A DNA stretch of 64,000 nucleotides from Hydrogenophilales bacterium (GCA_016719465.1 JADJYY010000013.1:19257-83256), one strand, 5' to 3'. Shown: positions 49,092 to 59,925, numbered from the stretch's first letter. Numbers and translations: made by a program. The notes: generated by a model not told the origin, from the letters alone.

Positions 49092-49097
49092 GCCCGA

Positions 49098-51266
49098 ATG
49101 GTCGCCCACGCGCTTACCCTTTCTCCCGATGACGCGGAATCCTGGCTCGCCAGCCTGGAGGAGCGTTATCCGGAGGAGCAGCGGCAAGTCCTGAAGCGGG
49201 CCGCCGACTGGCTCGCCGGCCACTGCGGCGAGGAAGCGGTGGATACCGGCTGCCCCCTGGTCGCCCACAGCCTGGGCACCGCGGCGGTGCTGGCGGGCAT
49301 GCGCTTCGACGCGGAAACCGTCGCCGCCGCCCTGCTCTGCGGCCTGCCGGAAAAGGCCCTCAAGCGGGAAACCCTGCTACCCCGCTTCGGCCCCCATCTC
49401 ACCGCCCTGGTGGAGGGCGCTGCCAAGCTGTCGCGCATGGACCACCTGTTCACCCAGATCAACGCCGAGGGCGGCCAGAGCGAGGCCCTGCGCCAGATGC
49501 TGCTGGCCATGACCGACGACATCCGGGTGGTGTTCATCAAGCTGGCGGAACGCACCCAGGCCCTCAGGGAGTTGGCCAACCAGGACGAATCCCGCCGCCG
49601 CAAGGTGGCCACCGACGTGCGCGAACTCTACGCGCCCCTGGCCAACCGCCTGGGCGTGTGGCAGCTCAAGTGGGAACTGGAGGACCTGTCCTGCCGCTAC
49701 CTGGAGCCCGACACCTACCGCCAGATCGCCCGGCAGCTGGACGAGCGCCGGCTGGACCGGGAGTGGTACATCGAGCGGGTCATCAAGGACCTGGGCGCCG
49801 CCCTGGAGGCCGATGGCCTGTCCGGATTCTCGGTGAGCGGCCGGCCCAAGCACATCGCCAGCATCCTGGCCAAGATGCGCAAGAAGCACCTGTCCTTCGA
49901 CGAGGTCTACGACGTGCGCGCCCTGCGCGTGCTGGTGAAGGACGTCAAGGACTGCTTCCACGCCCTGGGCCTGGTGCACAGCCTGTGGCAACCCATCCCC
50001 GGCCAGTTCGACGACTACATCTCGCGCCCCAAGGGCAACGGCTACAAGAGCCTGCATACCGCCGTGGTGGGGCCGGAGAACAAGGCCCTGGAAGTCCAGA
50101 TCCGCACCTTCGACATGCACCAGGAGGCGGAGCTGGGCGTGGCCGCCCACTGGCGCTACAAGGAGGGCGGCAAGGGCCCCGGCGGCGATGGCGTCCAGGA
50201 CAAGATTTCCTGGCTGCGCCAGTTGCTGGCCTGGAAGCGGGAACTCGCCGACAGCCACGAGCTGGCCCAGCATTTCCGCAACGAACTGTTCCAGGACGAG
50301 GTCTTCGTGCTCACGCCCCAGGGCAAGGTGGTGGCCCTGGCTTCCGGCGCCACGCCCCTGGATTTCGCCTACGCGGTGCACACCGAACTGGGCCACCGCT
50401 GCCGGGGCGCCAAGGTGGACGGCAGCCTGGTTCCCCTGGACACCGCCCTGGCCACCGGCCAGCGGGTGGAGATCCTCACCGTCAAGCAGGGCGGCCCCAG
50501 CCGGGACTGGCTCAATCCCCACCTGGGCGTGCTCAAGACCCATCGGGCCCGGGCCAAGGTACGCCAATGGTTCAAGCAGCAGGACCACGACACCCATGTC
50601 CAGGAAGGCCGGGAACTGCTGGACCGGGAGCTGCATCGCCTGAACCTGAACAACGTCAACCTGGACAAGATCGCCGCTCGCCTGAAATTCCCCGGGCCGG
50701 ATGAACTCTGCGCCGCCCTGGGACGGGGCGATGTGGGCACCGGCCAGCTCGACCGTGCCCTGCACGACGAGTTCGTGCCGGCCCCGGAAAAACCCCTGGT
50801 GGCCGCTTCCCGCCGCAAGGCCGACGCCGGCGGCGTGCTGGTGGAGGGCGAACCGGGCCTGCTCACCCAGATGGCCGGCTGCTGCAAGCCGGCGCCGCCC
50901 GACGCCATCGTCGGCTATACCACCCAGGGCCACGGCGTCACCATCCACCGCGCCGACTGCCCCATGGTGGCCCACATGACGGATGAGAAGAAGGCCCGGC
51001 TGCTGCGCGCCGCGTGGGGCGGCGAGGATGACCAGGTGTTCGCCGTGGATGTGGAACTCCTGGCCCAGGATCGGCCCGGCCTGCTGAAGGATGTCTCGGA
51101 AATCCTCTCCCAGGAGAAGATCAACGTCATCCGCGTCAGCACCCTCTCCCAGCATGAATCCGCGCGCATGGAATTCACCCTGGAGGTGCGCAACCTGGGC
51201 CAGCTCACCCGCTTCCTGGCCCGGGCGGAACATGTCCGGGGCATGCACGAGGCGCGAAGAAAATAG
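49098..51266 (+). CDS. relA: (p)ppGpp synthetase RelA
   Basis: RelA makes (p)ppGpp when uncharged tRNA enters the ribosome. The 722-residue protein has a pseudo-hydrolase domain in which the HD motif is replaced (VAHSLGTAAVLAGM, then AALLCGLPEKAL), so it should not degrade ppGpp. The synthetase domain has YDVRALRVLVKDVKDCFHAL and GNGYKSLHTAV. TGS (EVFVLTPQGKVVALASGATP), a zinc-finger part with CCKP and HRADC, and ACT (DRPGLLKDVSEIL) follow. The start at 49098 lies beside the heptad repeat arm. Confidence 0.95.
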   Translation: MVAHALTLSPDDAESWLASLEERYPEEQRQVLKRAADWLAGHCGEEAVDTGCPLVAHSLGTAAVLAGMRFDAETVAAALLCGLPEKALKRETLLPRFGPHLTALVEGAAKLSRMDHLFTQINAEGGQSEALRQMLLAMTDDIRVVFIKLAERTQALRELANQDESRRRKVATDVRELYAPLANRLGVWQLKWELEDLSCRYLEPDTYRQIARQLDERRLDREWYIERVIKDLGAALEADGLSGFSVSGRPKHIASILAKMRKKHLSFDEVYDVRALRVLVKDVKDCFHALGLVHSLWQPIPGQFDDYISRPKGNGYKSLHTAVVGPENKALEVQIRTFDMHQEAELGVAAHWRYKEGGKGPGGDGVQDKISWLRQLLAWKRELADSHELAQHFRNELFQDEVFVLTPQGKVVALASGATPLDFAYAVHTELGHRCRGAKVDGSLVPLDTALATGQRVEILTVKQGGPSRDWLNPHLGVLKTHRARAKVRQWFKQQDHDTHVQEGRELLDRELHRLNLNNVNLDKIAARLKFPGPDELCAALGRGDVGTGQLDRALHDEFVPAPEKPLVAASRRKADAGGVLVEGEPGLLTQMAGCCKPAPPDAIVGYTTQGHGVTIHRADCPMVAHMTDEKKARLLRAAWGGEDDQVFAVDVELLAQDRPGLLKDVSEILSQEKINVIRVSTLSQHESARMEFTLEVRNLGQLTRFLARAEHVRGMHEARRK

Positions 51267-51343
51267 CCCCCTCCCCTGTTTTCATTCACCCTTACGGGAG
51301 TAAGCTTGGACACTCAATTCAAGTAAATTTTCCCGGAGGGTTC

Positions 51344-51802
51344 ATGCAGCGTCTCATCCCGATTCTCGCCTTGTTCCTGATGACCCCTGTCGGCCTGGCG
51401 CAATCAGCCGGCCGCCCCGCCCAGGACATCCGTCTGATCATTCCGGTCAGCTCGGCGGAACGGAATCAGGTGCTGGCTGAAATGCGGGAATTCCTGCATG
51501 GTCTGCACAACATCCAGAACGCCCTGGCGAGCAAGGACATGAAGGGGCTGGCGGTCACCGCCAAGGACATGATGCCCTTGATGGAGCGGATGCCGCCCAG
51601 CCTCAAGGAACGTTTCCCCGAGGCGTTCTCGGAGATGGCCCTCGCCCAGAGCGAGGCTTTCCGTTCCCTGGCCCGCATCGGCGAAAGCAATGGCGAGGTC
51701 GGCGCCGCCCTGGAACAGACGGCGGAAATCCTCACCTACTGCTCGGGCTGCCACGACACCTACCGCTTCGAGGTACGGGCGCCCGCGCGGACGCGCAAGT
51801 AA
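51344..51802 (+). CDS. Cytochrome c'-like periplasmic protein
   Basis: The 152-residue protein has a signal peptide (MQRLIPILALFLMTPVGLAQ), a mostly helical body and a single haem-binding site CSGCH (133-137) near the C-terminus in TYCSGCHDTYRFEVR. A C-terminal haem motif on a four-helix bundle is typical of cytochrome c' or related b562-like proteins. They bind NO or transfer electrons. A TTGGAC-type -35 box lies at about 51307 in the gap after relA, but the -10 is unclear. Confidence 0.82.
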   Translation: MQRLIPILALFLMTPVGLAQSAGRPAQDIRLIIPVSSAERNQVLAEMREFLHGLHNIQNALASKDMKGLAVTAKDMMPLMERMPPSLKERFPEAFSEMALAQSEAFRSLARIGESNGEVGAALEQTAEILTYCSGCHDTYRFEVRAPARTRK

Positions 51803-51805
51803 GCC

Positions 51806-52498
51806 TCAACCGCCCAGCAGCAGGCGGGCCATTTCCAGGTCCCGGGGGTAGGTCACCTTGAGATTGCCCAGGTCGCTCTCCACCAGCCTGGGGGAATGGC
51901 CCGACAATTCCAGGGCCGAGGCCTCGTCGGTGACCTGGTTCCCGGCTTTCTCCAGGGCTTCCCGCAGCATGCCGTGACGGAACATCTGGGGCGTCTGCGC
52001 GCCCCAGAGATCCGCCCGGGGCACGGTTGCCGCGATGCGTCCGTCCCGTCCCTGCCGCTTCAGTGTGTCCGCCACCGGCGTGGCCAGGATGCCGCCCACC
52101 GGATCATCGGCGAGTTCCCCCATCAGTTTGTCCAGCAGGTTCCGGGTAAGGCAGGGCCGGGCCGCGTCATGGACCAGCACCCAATCCTCGGCGGCCACCT
52201 CGCCGGCGATGGCGGCCAGGCCGTTGAGCACGGTCTCGGCGCGGGTGGCGCCGCCTCGGCGCAAGACGGAGAGCTTGGCGCAGCCGGACCAGTCGTAGCC
52301 CGCCCACCAGCCGTCATCCGGCGAAATCACCACGTAAACCCTGTCGATGCCGGGATGTTCCTCGAAGGCCCGAATGGCATGCCAGATCATGGGCCGACCC
52401 AGGATATCCAGATACTGCTTGGGATGGCTCGCGCCCATGCGGGCGCCCACGCCGGCGGCGGGCAGGAGGGCGAAATACCGGGCGAAGTGTCGTGACAT
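51806..52498 (-). CDS. ispD: 2-C-methyl-D-erythritol 4-phosphate cytidylyltransferase
   Basis: IspD attaches CMP to MEP in the isoprenoid pathway. The 230-residue protein has the nucleotide-binding start LLPAAGVGARMGASHPKQYL, VLVHDAARPCLT for catalysis and VKVTYPRDLEMARLLL in the C-terminal part. Its usual partner ispF is not downstream; the next gene on that side is the convergent cytochrome c'-like gene. Confidence 0.96.
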   Translation of the reverse strand: MSRHFARYFALLPAAGVGARMGASHPKQYLDILGRPMIWHAIRAFEEHPGIDRVYVVISPDDGWWAGYDWSGCAKLSVLRRGGATRAETVLNGLAAIAGEVAAEDWVLVHDAARPCLTRNLLDKLMGELADDPVGGILATPVADTLKRQGRDGRIAATVPRADLWGAQTPQMFRHGMLREALEKAGNQVTDEASALELSGHSPRLVESDLGNLKVTYPRDLEMARLLLGG

Positions 52499-52560
52499 GG
52501 CTTGTAAGGGGCTGGAAGTGCCCTAGATTTTAATTGAGAGGCTTGAACGGGGAGTCTTCC

Positions 52561-53376
52561 ATGATGCGCATCCGTCCCCCCGCCGTCGCGGGCATGTTCT
52601 ATCCGGGTGATGCCGCTGAATTGCGGCGCGCCATTCTGGGGAGTTTCGGTCATGCGCGCGCCACCGGGGCGCTTCGGCCCAAGGCGCTGATCGTGCCCCA
52701 TGCCGGTTATGTCTATTCCGGCCCGGTGGCGGCTTCCGCCTATGCCCTGCTGGAACCCCTGCGGGCCGTGATACGGCGCGTCATCCTGCTGGGGCCCGTG
52801 CATCGGGTCTGGGTGCCGGGGCTGGCCTTGCCCGGCGTCGACGCCTTCGCCACGCCCCTGGGCACCGTTCCCCTGGACCAGGCGGCCATCGCCGCCATCG
52901 CTGACCTGCCCCAGGTGGAAGTCTCCGCCGCCGCCCACGCCCAGGAACATTCCCTGGAAGTCCACCTGCCCTTCCTGCAGAGCGTGCTGGCGGATTTCAC
53001 CCTGGTGCCGCTGGCGGTGGGCGAAGCCACGCCCGAGGAAGTCGCCCAGGTCCTGGACCGCCTGTGGGGCGGCGAGGAAACCCTGATCGTGGTGAGTTCC
53101 GATCTTTCCCACTTCCTGCCCTATGTCGAGGCGGAACGCTCTGATCACGCCACCGCCCAGGCCATCCTGAAGCTGAACAGCCACCTGGGCGGCGAGCAGG
53201 CCTGCGGCGCCTACCCGATCAACGGCCTGATGCTCGCCGCCAGGCGGCGCGGCATGGCGGTCCATCTGCTCGACCTGCGCAATTCCGGCGATACCGCCGG
53301 CGACCACAGCCGGGTGGTGGGCTATGGCGCCTTCGCCCTCACCGAGGGTGCCCGGGGGGCCACACATGCCGCTTGA
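52561..53376 (+). CDS. amrB: AmmeMemoRadiSam system protein B (Memo family)
   Basis: Memo proteins resemble extradiol dioxygenases. The 271-residue protein starts MRIRPPAVAGMFYPGD and carries LIVPHAGYVYSGPVAASAYA, LLGPVHRV and HAQEHSLEVHLPFLQ, with SSDLSHFLPY near the metal-site region. His residues that would bind iron or copper are present. Its stop lies inside the next gene. The role of the system is unsettled; human MEMO1 has been tied to metal handling. An ATG one codon earlier gives MMRI. Confidence 0.92.
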   Translation: MMRIRPPAVAGMFYPGDAAELRRAILGSFGHARATGALRPKALIVPHAGYVYSGPVAASAYALLEPLRAVIRRVILLGPVHRVWVPGLALPGVDAFATPLGTVPLDQAAIAAIADLPQVEVSAAAHAQEHSLEVHLPFLQSVLADFTLVPLAVGEATPEEVAQVLDRLWGGEETLIVVSSDLSHFLPYVEAERSDHATAQAILKLNSHLGGEQACGAYPINGLMLAARRRGMAVHLLDLRNSGDTAGDHSRVVGYGAFALTEGARGATHAA

Positions 53377-53943
53377 TCCAGTCGCGCGCCCCACCTCAGA
53401 TCGCGGCAGGCTGCTGGTGGCCCTGGCGCGCGACGCCATCGCCCGGGAATTGGGAGAGCGACCGCCGACGCCCTGCCTCCCCCGCCCAGGCTGGCTTGAT
53501 ACCCCCGGCGCGGTCTTCGTCACTCTCACCCGGCACGGCAGGCTGCGCGGCTGCATCGGTTCCCTGGAAGCCCATCGCCCCTTGTGGCGGGACCTGGAAG
53601 CCAACGCCCGCGCGGCCGCCTTCGACGACCCGCGCTTTCCGCCCATGACGCCCGCCGAATGGCCCGATACCCGGGTGGAGGTTTCCGTCCTGTCCCCGGC
53701 CCGGCCCATGGATTTCTCCGGCGAGGAGGAGGCCCTGGCCCAACTGCGTCCCGGCATCGACGGCGTGATCCTGGAATATGGCTGGCATCGCGCCACCTTC
53801 CTGCCCCAGGTCTGGGAACAACTGCCCGATCCCCTGGAATTCATGGCCCACCTCAAAAACAAGGCCGGCCTCGCCCCGGATTTCTGGGCCGACGGCATCC
53901 GGCTGTCCCGCTACAGCGTGGATAAATTCAAGGAGGATGCATC

Positions 53944-53947
<4 letters not shown>
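53366..53947 (+). CDS. amrA: AmmeMemoRadiSam system protein A (AMMECR1 family)
   Basis: The 193-residue AMMECR1-domain protein has TLTRHGRLRGCIGSLEAHRP, which contains the family motif LRGCIG. ANARAAAFDDPRFPPM, VEVSVLSPARPM and FLPQVWEQLPDPLEFMAHLK follow. Catalytic function is not known, but the RGCIG Cys is invariant. It overlaps the Memo gene by 11 bases and the radical SAM gene by 4. Confidence 0.93.
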
Positions 53948-55032
<1,085 letters not shown>

Positions 55033-55057
55033 CACCCCATGACACCCATCGCCGACA

Positions 55058-55303
55058 TCAATCCAGGCTGGCGAACAGGACGGTTGGATCCTGGCGCTTA
55101 TTCCGCGCAACCTTCCCGGCCTGGAGATTGCGGAAACGCTGCAGGCGCGGATCGAGCTTGAGACTGAGGCCGACCCGCTCCGCCCCACCCCGGGGCATCC
55201 GGGCCATATGCGCCTGATCCATATGACCTTGGTTGATGGGGCCCTGGCTGGCCAGGCCATTCGCGGCCAGGAACAGGAGAATCGCGAGTTGTTCCGTGTA
55301 CAT
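55058..55303 (-). CDS. Small hypothetical protein
   Basis: The 81-residue protein is not recognised. A strong ribosome-binding site (AAGGAGG, 6 bases before the ATG) supports it as real. The first 18 residues (MYTEQLAILLFLAANGLA) are hydrophobic, resembling a short membrane segment or signal. The C-terminal half is basic, with LDPRLQRFRNLQAGKVARNK. It diverges from an XRE-type regulator across a region full of CAACCGGG repeats. Confidence 0.5.
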   Translation of the reverse strand: MYTEQLAILLFLAANGLASQGPINQGHMDQAHMARMPRGGAERVGLSLKLDPRLQRFRNLQAGKVARNKRQDPTVLFASLD

Positions 55304-55353
55304 GTCTGCCTCCTTCGGTTTGCCGGCACCCGCCGGACACCGTGAAGGCTAGG

Positions 55354-55424
55354 CAACCGGGCAGCGGGCCGTTAGCAACCGGGTTGAAACCCGGAAGGCC
55401 AACCGGGAGGGCCAACCCGGTTGG
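55354..55424. promoter_or_regulatory. Cluster of CAACCGGG repeats, probable operator
   Basis: CAACCGGG occurs at 55354, 55376 and 55400 (22 and 24 bases apart, about two helical turns). An inverted copy CAACCCGGTTG lies at 55413-55423, complementary to CAACCGGGTTG at 55376-55386. A perfect palindrome CCGGGTTGAAACCCGG spans 55379-55394. The cluster is between the divergent small ORF and the XRE-type gene. Helical phasing suits cooperative binding by a dimeric repressor, perhaps the adjacent XRE protein. Confidence 0.55.
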
Positions 55425-55529
55425 TGTCGGCCAGGTCACGGGCGCACTATGCTCACTTGCAGGTCGCCCTCATGCGGTGTGGCATTCCCGCCGTTAAGGG
55501 TTCCATCAGGTCGATGAAGGAGAAGGTCC

Positions 55530-56375
55530 ATGTCTTTTCTACAGGAACAATGGCAATCCCACAGCCGCCAACTGAACCCGGCGCGGCGCTATAGCAGCCA
55601 ACGCGAGTTCGAGGCGGACTGGGTCGGACGCCTCCGCCGCCGCTACGGCCTGTCCCAGGAGGCCCTGGCGGTGCTGGCCAGCGTCTCGGTCACCACGGTG
55701 CAGAACTGGGAGAACCCGGGTAGCCGCAAGAACATCGCCCCCCACAACCAGGACCGCCTGCGGGACATCGAGCGGGAGATGTGGATCAAATCCCACGTCA
55801 CCGTGCTGGAGCCCTGCCCGCCTTTCATCCGCGCCCTTCATGACCTGCTCTCCGGCAACCGGGACACCAGCGCCCAGGGACTGGCCGAGTATCTGGTCGC
55901 CAGCATGGACGCCAACGATCCGGAACGCCCGCGCCTGTTGCATTGGGCCGGCCTGACCCACAGCATCGCCGATCCCGCCTCGTCCAGGGCCCGCGAATAC
56001 CAGCAGGCCGCCCTCGCCGCCCTGGGCCAGGGTCTCACCCCACTGGCCGCCGCCATCGAGAACGAAATCCTGGGCAGCCAGTTCGAGGATCTGCTCAACC
56101 AGCCCAATGCGCCGGATCGCCAGGACATGGGCCGCCACCTGCTGGCCGCCTGCCAGCGCCTGTACCAGCGCGACCGCCAGCCCGCCTACCTCTGGAATGC
56201 CCTGGAAGTGGCCTGTCGCACCCCCCTGGCCAGCGCCACGCAATATGACCTGCTGGGTGAACTGACGGGGGTGCTCGGAGAAACCTCGGTGCGCCGCAAG
56301 GTGCTGTCCGATGGCGCCTACGAGGCCGTTCGTCCGGCCTTCAGCGCGGTGGGTGACACCGCGTCGGTCAATTGA
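55530..56375 (+). CDS. XRE-family transcriptional regulator
   Basis: The 281-residue protein has a helix-turn-helix at about 31-72 (WVGRLRRRYGLSQEALAVLA, then SVSVTTVQNWENPGSRKNI), of the Cro/C1 type. The rest is helical and unlike any sensor domain I recognise. GAAGGAGAAGG lies before the ATG. It diverges from a small ORF and is followed by a secreted small protein. It likely controls one or both of these neighbours through the CAACCGGG cluster. Confidence 0.8.
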   Translation: MSFLQEQWQSHSRQLNPARRYSSQREFEADWVGRLRRRYGLSQEALAVLASVSVTTVQNWENPGSRKNIAPHNQDRLRDIEREMWIKSHVTVLEPCPPFIRALHDLLSGNRDTSAQGLAEYLVASMDANDPERPRLLHWAGLTHSIADPASSRAREYQQAALAALGQGLTPLAAAIENEILGSQFEDLLNQPNAPDRQDMGRHLLAACQRLYQRDRQPAYLWNALEVACRTPLASATQYDLLGELTGVLGETSVRRKVLSDGAYEAVRPAFSAVGDTASVN

Positions 56376-56392
56376 GCGGGTGGGAGACGACC

Positions 56393-56590
56393 ATGACCAC
56401 CACGTTCAAATCCCTCCTCGCCCTGCTGCTCCTGCTGGCAAGCGGAAGCGGATCGGCGCTCGCCCATCAACCGCCGCCGGCCGAACCCGCAAGCCTCCCC
56501 CAAGCCACGGAGCGCGTCGAGGCCGACAAAACGGAAACAGTGGACCGCCTGGCCTGGCAACGGGTCGGCTCACCCTTGCGGGAAGCCTGA
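56393..56590 (+). CDS. Small secreted hypothetical protein
   Basis: The 65-residue protein starts MTTTFKSLLALLLLLASGSG with cleavage predicted after ALA at about residue 24. The mature part is about 41 residues, rich in Pro, Glu and Ala, with HQPPPAEPASLPQATERVEA. GGGAG lies about seven bases upstream. It follows the XRE gene by 17 bases, so they probably share a transcript. Function unknown. Confidence 0.55.
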   Translation: MTTTFKSLLALLLLLASGSGSALAHQPPPAEPASLPQATERVEADKTETVDRLAWQRVGSPLREA

Positions 56591-56593
56591 AAG

Positions 56594-56623
56594 TAAAAAC
56601 CCGGCACCCCAAGGGGGCCGGGT
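56594..56623 (-). terminator. Intrinsic terminator downstream of napB
   Basis: On the minus strand, ACCCGGC and GCCGGGT form a stem extended by CCC/GGG, followed by TTTTTA. It lies about 73 bases beyond the napB stop. It is nearly identical to the terminator at 60168-60201. Confidence 0.75.
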
Positions 56624-56639
56624 AGCGAAGGGACGGATT

Positions 56640-56667
56640 CCGCAAGCCGGCTCGCGCCGGCTTGCGG
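56640..56667. other. Perfect 11-base hairpin after napB
   Basis: CCGCAAGCCGG and CCGGCTTGCGG pair perfectly around a six-base loop, between the napB stop and the terminator. There is no T tract in either direction. It could protect the 3' end of the nap mRNA against exonucleases. Confidence 0.6.
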
Positions 56668-56695
56668 TCATCCCCGGGAGCCGACGCCAGGCGAA

Positions 56696-57166
56696 CTACT
56701 TGGCGGCCGTATCCCCCCTGAAGGTGTTCTCCATCAGCGTGCCCACCTCGGCCTGGGGCGCATGGCACAGCGTGCAGACATAGCGCTTGTTGGAAACGGT
56801 GAACTCATCCGCCGCCGACTTCACATAGTGGGTTTCCGACATGGGCGTGGGCTTGCCCTTCACCTTCTTGCCGATCTTGTCCGGCTCCTCGTGACATTCC
56901 AGGCACTTGTTGCTCTTGGCGTTCACCGGCAGGAACTTGTCGATGCGGTGGGGCACCTGGGGCGGCGCGTCTTCCCAGTAGCGCGGCAATACACCGGATT
57001 CCTTCGGGTCGAGGGTGCGGTACTCGAACACCGCCGGCGTCGGCACCGCGAACACGCTCACCTGGGACAGGCCCAAGCTGTCATCCAGAACCATGACGGG
57101 ATCGGCGTTGGACAAACCATAGGCCAGGCCGAGCAATCCTGAAAACAGTGCAATCTTGAGTTTCAT
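56696..57166 (-). CDS. napB: Periplasmic nitrate reductase dihaem cytochrome subunit
   Basis: NapB passes electrons to NapA. The 156-residue protein has a signal peptide (MKLKIALFSGLLGLAYGLSN, cleavage after ADA-like site) and two haem motifs, CLECH (88-92) and CTLCH (131-135). PPQVPHRIDKFLPVN and ETHYVKS supply the axial His region. The ATG at 57166 has CAGGAGA upstream. It lies 17 bases after napA. Confidence 0.94.
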   Translation of the reverse strand: MKLKIALFSGLLGLAYGLSNADPVMVLDDSLGLSQVSVFAVPTPAVFEYRTLDPKESGVLPRYWEDAPPQVPHRIDKFLPVNAKSNKCLECHEEPDKIGKKVKGKPTPMSETHYVKSAADEFTVSNKRYVCTLCHAPQAEVGTLMENTFRGDTAAK

Positions 57167-57183
57167 GACGATCTCCTGGCGAA

Positions 57184-59925
57184 TCAGACTTTGTTGACCT
57201 TGACGGCGCACTTTTTGTAGTCGCACTCCTTCGAGATGGGACAGGTGCTGTCCAGGGTGACCTTGTTGATGAACACCCCCTCGTCGAAGAACGGTACATA
57301 GACCGTGCCCTTGGGCATGGCGTTGCGCCCGCCGGTCTCCACACGCACCTGGATCTTGCCGCGACGGGATTCGATCCAGGCCAGGTCGTTGCGCTTCAGG
57401 CCCCGCTTCTCGGCATCAGCCGGGTGCATCCACATCACCGCCGCCGGCACCGCCCGGTGCAGCTCGGGCACGCGCCGGGTCATGGTGCCGGAGTGCCAGT
57501 GTTCCAGCACCCGGCCGGTGCACAGCCAGAGGTCGTAATGGGCGTCGGGCTGTTCCACCGGCGCGGCATAGGGCCGGAAGAAGATCTTGGCCTTGCCGGC
57601 CAGGCTGACCGGCTTGGGATCGGTCACCCCGTCCAGGTTGCCGGTGGGAATGGCCTTGAACAGCTTGCCGTAGAACTCGAAGCCGGCGCCCTTGGTGACG
57701 TAGGGGTCGTACTGCTCGTTGAAGCGCCAGAATGTCTCCTTGCCGTTGACGACGGGCCACTTCAGGCCACGCACGTCGTCGCGCAGATAGACGTCGTAGT
57801 CGGCCAGGTCCTTGCCCTTGCCGCGACCGAACTGGGTGTATTCCTGGAACATGGCCTTTTCCGGGAACCAGCCGTCGCCCAGCAGTTCGGCCACATGGTT
57901 GCCGTGCCCCTTGGCGATCGGGTCCGGCCACTTGTACTTCTTGTTCTCGGCGTTGGCGAACAGCACTTCATACAGGGTCGCATCGGGCGAAATGCCGAGC
58001 TTGGCCGCTTCGTCCAGAATGCTGGGCAGCTTGCCATCCTCGTAGCCCGCCTCCTTCAGGCCGGGCACCTTCTGTTCGCCCCAGAATTCCTTGATCTTGA
58101 AGCGCTTGGAGAACTCCATGGTGTGCCACATGTCGCCGCGGGCCACACCGGGAGCGGGCACTTGCTGGCGCCAGGCCTGGGTGCGCCGCTCGGCGTTGCC
58201 GAAGGCGCCCCACTTCTCGTAGATCATGGCCGCCGGCAGGATCAGGTCGGCCACCTTGGCGGTGATGCCGGGATAGGCCTCGGACACCACGATGAAGTTG
58301 TCCATCTCCCGCGCCGCCTTGATCCAGTGGTTGGCGTTGGGATGGGTATGCCACGGGTTGTTCACCTGCACCCAGGCCCATTTCAGGCCGCCGTCCTCCA
58401 GGTCGCGCATGAGCTTGGCGTAGAAGGAGCCGATCTTGGGATTGATGGTCTTGCTCGGCACATGCCAGTACTTCTCGGTTTCGGCCCGGTGCTGGGGATT
58501 GGGGATCAGCCGGTCGGCGGGCAGGCGGTGGCAGAAGGTGCCCACTTCCCGCGCCGTGCCGCAGGCGGAAGGTTGGCCGGTCAGGGAGAAGGCGCCGTTG
58601 CCAGGCTGGGACTGCTTGCCCAGCAGCAGGTGGTTCATGTAGGCCTGCTCGTTGACCCAGGTGCCGCGCTGGTGCTGGTTGAAGCCCATGGTCCAGAACG
58701 ACACCACCTTGCGCTTGGGATCGATGTAGTAGTCGGCCAGCTGCTGCAGCTTGGCCTTGAATTTATCCAGGGGCTCGTCCACATCGCCCTTGGCCAGGGT
58801 GGCGACGAAGTCCAGGGTGTAGGGCTCCAGGGCGCGCTTGAAGTCGTCGAAGCTGATCATCCAGTGGAACGCGGGATTGGCGGTGTTCTTCTGCTCCACC
58901 TCCTGTCCCTCGGCGCGGCGCTGGGCGATGGCCTCGTCCTTGTCCAGCTTCATGCGGGTTTCCTTGGCCACCACGTCCCGTTCCGCCGGGAAGGCATATT
59001 TCTCGCCGGGGCGCAGGCCGTAGCCGATGTCGTAGGGGCCGGTGGCGAACACGCAGTGCTTGGCGACGAAGTCCTTGTTCACCGCGTCGCGGGCGATGAT
59101 CTCCCGGGCGATGTAGTTCTGGATGGCCAGGTCAGTGTTGGGCTTGAAGATGATTTCCAGGTCCGCGATGTCCGAGGACATGTTGCGGTAGGTGGTCAGG
59201 TTGACGATGCGGCAGGCCTTGTGGCCCAGGCGCCGGTCGGTGATGCGCGACCACAGGATGGGGTGCATCTCGGCCATGTTGGCGCCCCACAGCACCATGG
59301 TGTCGGTGTGCTCGATGTCGTCGTAGTTGCCCGCCGGCTCGTCGGTGCCGAACACGCTGTAGAAGGCGGTCACCGCGCTGGCCATGCAATTGCGCGCGTT
59401 GGGGTCGATGTTGTTGGAGCGGAAGCCGGCCTTGAACAGCTTGTTCATGGCATAGCCTTCCGGGATGGTCCACTGGCCGGAACCGAACACGCCCACGCCG
59501 GTGGGCCCCTTCTCGGCATAGGCCTTGCGGAACTGGCGTTCCATCTCGTCCAGGGCCTGCTCCCAACTCACCGCCACGAACTGGCCCTTCTTGTCGAACT
59601 TGCCGTCCTTCATGCGCATCAGCGGCTGGGTCAGACGATCCTTGCCGTACAGAATCTTGCCGTTGAAGTAGCCCTTCACGCAGTTGAGGCCCCGGTTCAC
59701 GGGCGCGGCGGGATCCCCCTTGGTGGCGACGATGCGGCCTTCCTTGGTGGCCACCATGATGCCGCAGCCAGTGCCGCAGAAGCGGCATACCGACTTGTCC
59801 CACTGCCAGTCCCTCTCGCCGGCCAGCACGGCGGCCTCGGCCTGCTTGGACAGTGGCATGCCCACCGTCGCGGCGGTGCTGGCGGCGATGCTGGTTTTGA
59901 GGAAATCGCGTCGTGAAAGTGTCAT
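57184..59925 (-). CDS. napA: Periplasmic nitrate reductase catalytic subunit
   Basis: NapA reduces nitrate in the periplasm with a bis-MGD molybdenum centre and one 4Fe-4S cluster. The 913-residue protein has a Tat signal ([13 protein letters not shown]), the cluster cysteines 47, 50, 54 and 82 (CRFCGTGC, then NCVKGY), and the Mo ligand Cys180 in [20 protein letters not shown]. The size exceeds that of E. coli NapA (about 830) because of a charged insertion around residues 315-350, as in the epsilonproteobacterial-type enzymes. napC, napD, napF, napG and napH are not in the window next to it. Confidence 0.96.
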   Translation of the reverse strand: MTLSRRDFLKTSIAASTAATVGMPLSKQAEAAVLAGERDWQWDKSVCRFCGTGCGIMVATKEGRIVATKGDPAAPVNRGLNCVKGYFNGKILYGKDRLTQPLMRMKDGKFDKKGQFVAVSWEQALDEMERQFRKAYAEKGPTGVGVFGSGQWTIPEGYAMNKLFKAGFRSNNIDPNARNCMASAVTAFYSVFGTDEPAGNYDDIEHTDTMVLWGANMAEMHPILWSRITDRRLGHKACRIVNLTTYRNMSSDIADLEIIFKPNTDLAIQNYIAREIIARDAVNKDFVAKHCVFATGPYDIGYGLRPGEKYAFPAERDVVAKETRMKLDKDEAIAQRRAEGQEVEQKNTANPAFHWMISFDDFKRALEPYTLDFVATLAKGDVDEPLDKFKAKLQQLADYYIDPKRKVVSFWTMGFNQHQRGTWVNEQAYMNHLLLGKQSQPGNGAFSLTGQPSACGTAREVGTFCHRLPADRLIPNPQHRAETEKYWHVPSKTINPKIGSFYAKLMRDLEDGGLKWAWVQVNNPWHTHPNANHWIKAAREMDNFIVVSEAYPGITAKVADLILPAAMIYEKWGAFGNAERRTQAWRQQVPAPGVARGDMWHTMEFSKRFKIKEFWGEQKVPGLKEAGYEDGKLPSILDEAAKLGISPDATLYEVLFANAENKKYKWPDPIAKGHGNHVAELLGDGWFPEKAMFQEYTQFGRGKGKDLADYDVYLRDDVRGLKWPVVNGKETFWRFNEQYDPYVTKGAGFEFYGKLFKAIPTGNLDGVTDPKPVSLAGKAKIFFRPYAAPVEQPDAHYDLWLCTGRVLEHWHSGTMTRRVPELHRAVPAAVMWMHPADAEKRGLKRNDLAWIESRRGKIQVRVETGGRNAMPKGTVYVPFFDEGVFINKVTLDSTCPISKECDYKKCAVKVNKV

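Noticed and set aside
49098..51266. Bifunctional SpoT-like (p)ppGpp hydrolase/synthetase
   Set aside because: The HD-motif residues needed for hydrolysis are missing, so RelA fits better.
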